Source of the DNA: Methylopila capsulata | Lineage (GTDB): Bacteria; Pseudomonadota; Alphaproteobacteria; Rhizobiales; Methylopilaceae | Direction of reading: 5' to 3' | Assembly (NCBI RefSeq): GCF_016907975.1 | Contig: NZ_JAFBCY010000001.1 | Span: 186,001 to 250,000 of the forward strand | DNA length: 64,000 nucleotides | Part shown: piece after piece, positions 62,807 to 64,000 of the stretch | How the letters are laid out: every line of letters begins with the position of its first letter | Position numbering within the stretch: the stretch's first letter is position 1 | The notes under the pieces: generated by a model | Database searches by the model: none | Told to the model about the DNA's origin: nothing | What the model saw: the letters and a program-made list of their open reading frames with translations, nothing else | Translations under genes and position numbers: made by a program

Positions 62807-64000
62807 TCAGTACAGCCCGCCGGTGCCCGATCGCACGGCGCGGTCGGCTTCCGGAGTGACGGTCTGCGGACGGCCGCTCTGGTCGGCCGAGCCGATGATA
62901 GAGTAGCTGTCCGGCGGCGCCGTGCCGGGCTTGAAGGCTTCGAGGATGACCTTCGAGTCCCCCGCGGAGGCCCGCATCCCGCTCGACGGGTTGATGCGGA
63001 TCAGCTTGATGCCGGGCGGCACGCGGAACGGGGTCGCGGCCTTGTCAGCGAGCGCGCTCTTCATGAATTCGGTGAACACCGGCGCAGCCAGCGAGCCGCC
63101 GGTCTCGCCGTCGCCCATCGAGCGCGGCTTGTCGTAGCCGAGGTAGACGCCGACCGCGAGGTCGGGCGAGAAGCCGACGAACCAGGCGTCGCGGTAGTCG
63201 TTGGTGGTGCCGGTCTTGCCGGCGATCGGCCGGCCCACCGCCTTAACCCCGGTGGCCGTGCCGCGCAGCACGACGCCTTCGAGCATGGAGGTGATCTGGT
63301 ACGCCGTCATCGGGTCGAGCACCTGCTCGCGGCGGTCGACGAGCTTCGGTTCGTCCTGGTTCGCCCAGCTGCCCGCGTTGCAGCCCAGGCACTCACGGTC
63401 GTCGTGGCGGTAGACGGTCTTGCCGGTGCGATCCTGGATGCGGTCGATCACGGTCGGCGTGATGCGCTTGCCGCCGTTCGCGAACATCGAATAGGCCGCC
63501 GTCATCCGCAGCACGGTCGTCTCGCCGGCGCCCAGCGCCATCGACAGGTAGGGCGGCAGGTCGTCCATCACGCCGAAGCGCTTGGCGTATTCGGAGATGA
63601 GCGGCATCCCCATGTCCTGCGACAGCCGCACCGTCATCACGTTGCGCGACTTTTCGATTCCGAATCTCAGGGTTTGGGGGCCGTAGAACTTCTTGCCGTA
63701 GTTTTCCGGGCGCCAGATGCCGATGCCCGGGCCCTGGTCGATCTCGATCGGCGCGTCCATCACGACGGACGACGGCGTGTAGCCGTTGTCGAGGGCGGCG
63801 GCGTAGATGAAGGGCTTGAACGACGAGCCCGGCTGGCGCAGCGCCTGGGTGGCGCGGTTGAACTGGCTTTCGTCGTAGGAGAACCCGCCCGCCAGCGCGA
63901 GCACGCTGCCGGTGTAGGGGTCCATCGCGACGAGGCCGCCCGAGACCTCCGGCGGCTGCCGCAGGCGGAACTGCTCGGAGCCCTCCTTCAGCGGCTCGAC
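62807..64000 (-). CDS. mrcA: Class A penicillin-binding protein (PBP1A), 3' part
   Basis: The window holds the last 397 residues; the 5' part, with the glycosyltransferase domain, lies beyond base 64000, and the frame is open to the edge. The transpeptidase domain is complete in its motifs: SxxK in QPGSSFKPF, SxN in EKSRNVMTV and KTGT in IAGKTGTTNDYRDAWFVGFSPD. It cross-links peptidoglycan in the periplasm. The ATG at 63925 is internal, in MDPYTGSVLALAGG, and is not the start. Confidence 0.95.
   Translation of the reverse strand, partial: VEPLKEGSEQFRLRQPPEVSGGLVAMDPYTGSVLALAGGFSYDESQFNRATQALRQPGSSFKPFIYAAALDNGYTPSSVVMDAPIEIDQGPGIGIWRPENYGKKFYGPQTLRFGIEKSRNVMTVRLSQDMGMPLISEYAKRFGVMDDLPPYLSMALGAGETTVLRMTAAYSMFANGGKRITPTVIDRIQDRTGKTVYRHDDRECLGCNAGSWANQDEPKLVDRREQVLDPMTAYQITSMLEGVVLRGTATGVKAVGRPIAGKTGTTNDYRDAWFVGFSPDLAVGVYLGYDKPRSMGDGETGGSLAAPVFTEFMKSALADKAATPFRVPPGIKLIRINPSSGMRASAGDSKVILEAFKPGTAPPDSYSIIGSADQSGRPQTVTPEADRAVRSGTGGLY

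Overview
The window is chromosomal DNA from a GC-rich alphaproteobacterium, most probably of the order Hyphomicrobiales (Rhizobiales); I cannot name the genus. The pointers are gene content and order: aroQ-accB-accC-aat; a NADH dehydrogenase NDUFA12 gene next to a DUF2155 gene; the Anbu/transglutaminase/alpha-E/ATP-grasp cluster; a suf operon with two cysteine desulfurases; ftsB-pdhA-pdhB-pdhC-lpd-lipA with a lipoyl domain fused to E1-beta; and an EcfG-type stress promoter. Nearly all of the window is housekeeping DNA. I see no prophage, IS element, CRISPR array, rRNA or tRNA.

Layout. 0.4-4.1 kb: B12-dependent ribonucleotide reductase nrdJ with a regulatory region of more than 600 bp holding two NrdR boxes and two DnaA-like boxes. 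4.7-5.7 kb: NDUFA12 and a secreted DUF2155 protein. 5.8-10.5 kb: a five-gene unit transcribed leftward (circularly permuted ATP-grasp, alpha-E, transglutaminase-fold protein, membrane protein, Anbu proteasome-like peptidase), the best candidate here for a poorly understood biochemical system. 10.6-18 kb: radC, map, a coiled-coil membrane protein, aat, accC, accB, aroQ and threonine ammonia-lyase, all leftward. 18-26 kb: a TlpA-type thioredoxin paired with a Tat-exported transglutaminase, a phosphatase, mazG, an esterase, parE and two uncharacterised proteins. 26-31 kb: a hydrolase, a DEAD-box helicase, a diguanylate cyclase and an ene-reductase. 31-40 kb: a leftward suf operon (sufS2-B-C-D-membrane protein-S-T-VOC-A), followed by TfoX-like and TenA-like genes. 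40-51 kb: a hydrolase behind a structured leader or small RNA, then the leftward pyruvate dehydrogenase region (ftsB, pdhA, pdhB, a 55-codon gene, a Uma2 gene, pdhC, a membrane protein, lpd, a stress membrane protein, lipA). 50.5-64 kb: a K+/H+ antiporter, anmK, tyrS, a very large AsmA/YhdP-like protein, bcp, an M23 peptidase, prfB with its programmed frameshift, an EthD-like protein, a cation transporter and the 3' part of a class A penicillin-binding protein.

How the parts work together. The suf genes build Fe-S clusters, which lipoyl synthase LipA uses to make the lipoyl groups carried by PdhB and PdhC; PdhC and Lpd complete the pyruvate dehydrogenase cycle and yield acetyl-CoA, which AccB/AccC begin to convert to malonyl-CoA. 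AnmK, the M23 peptidase, the PBP1A-type protein and FtsB serve the cell wall. Most starts were chosen from a visible Shine-Dalgarno sequence. Long open frames antisense to these genes are common because of the high GC and were left out.
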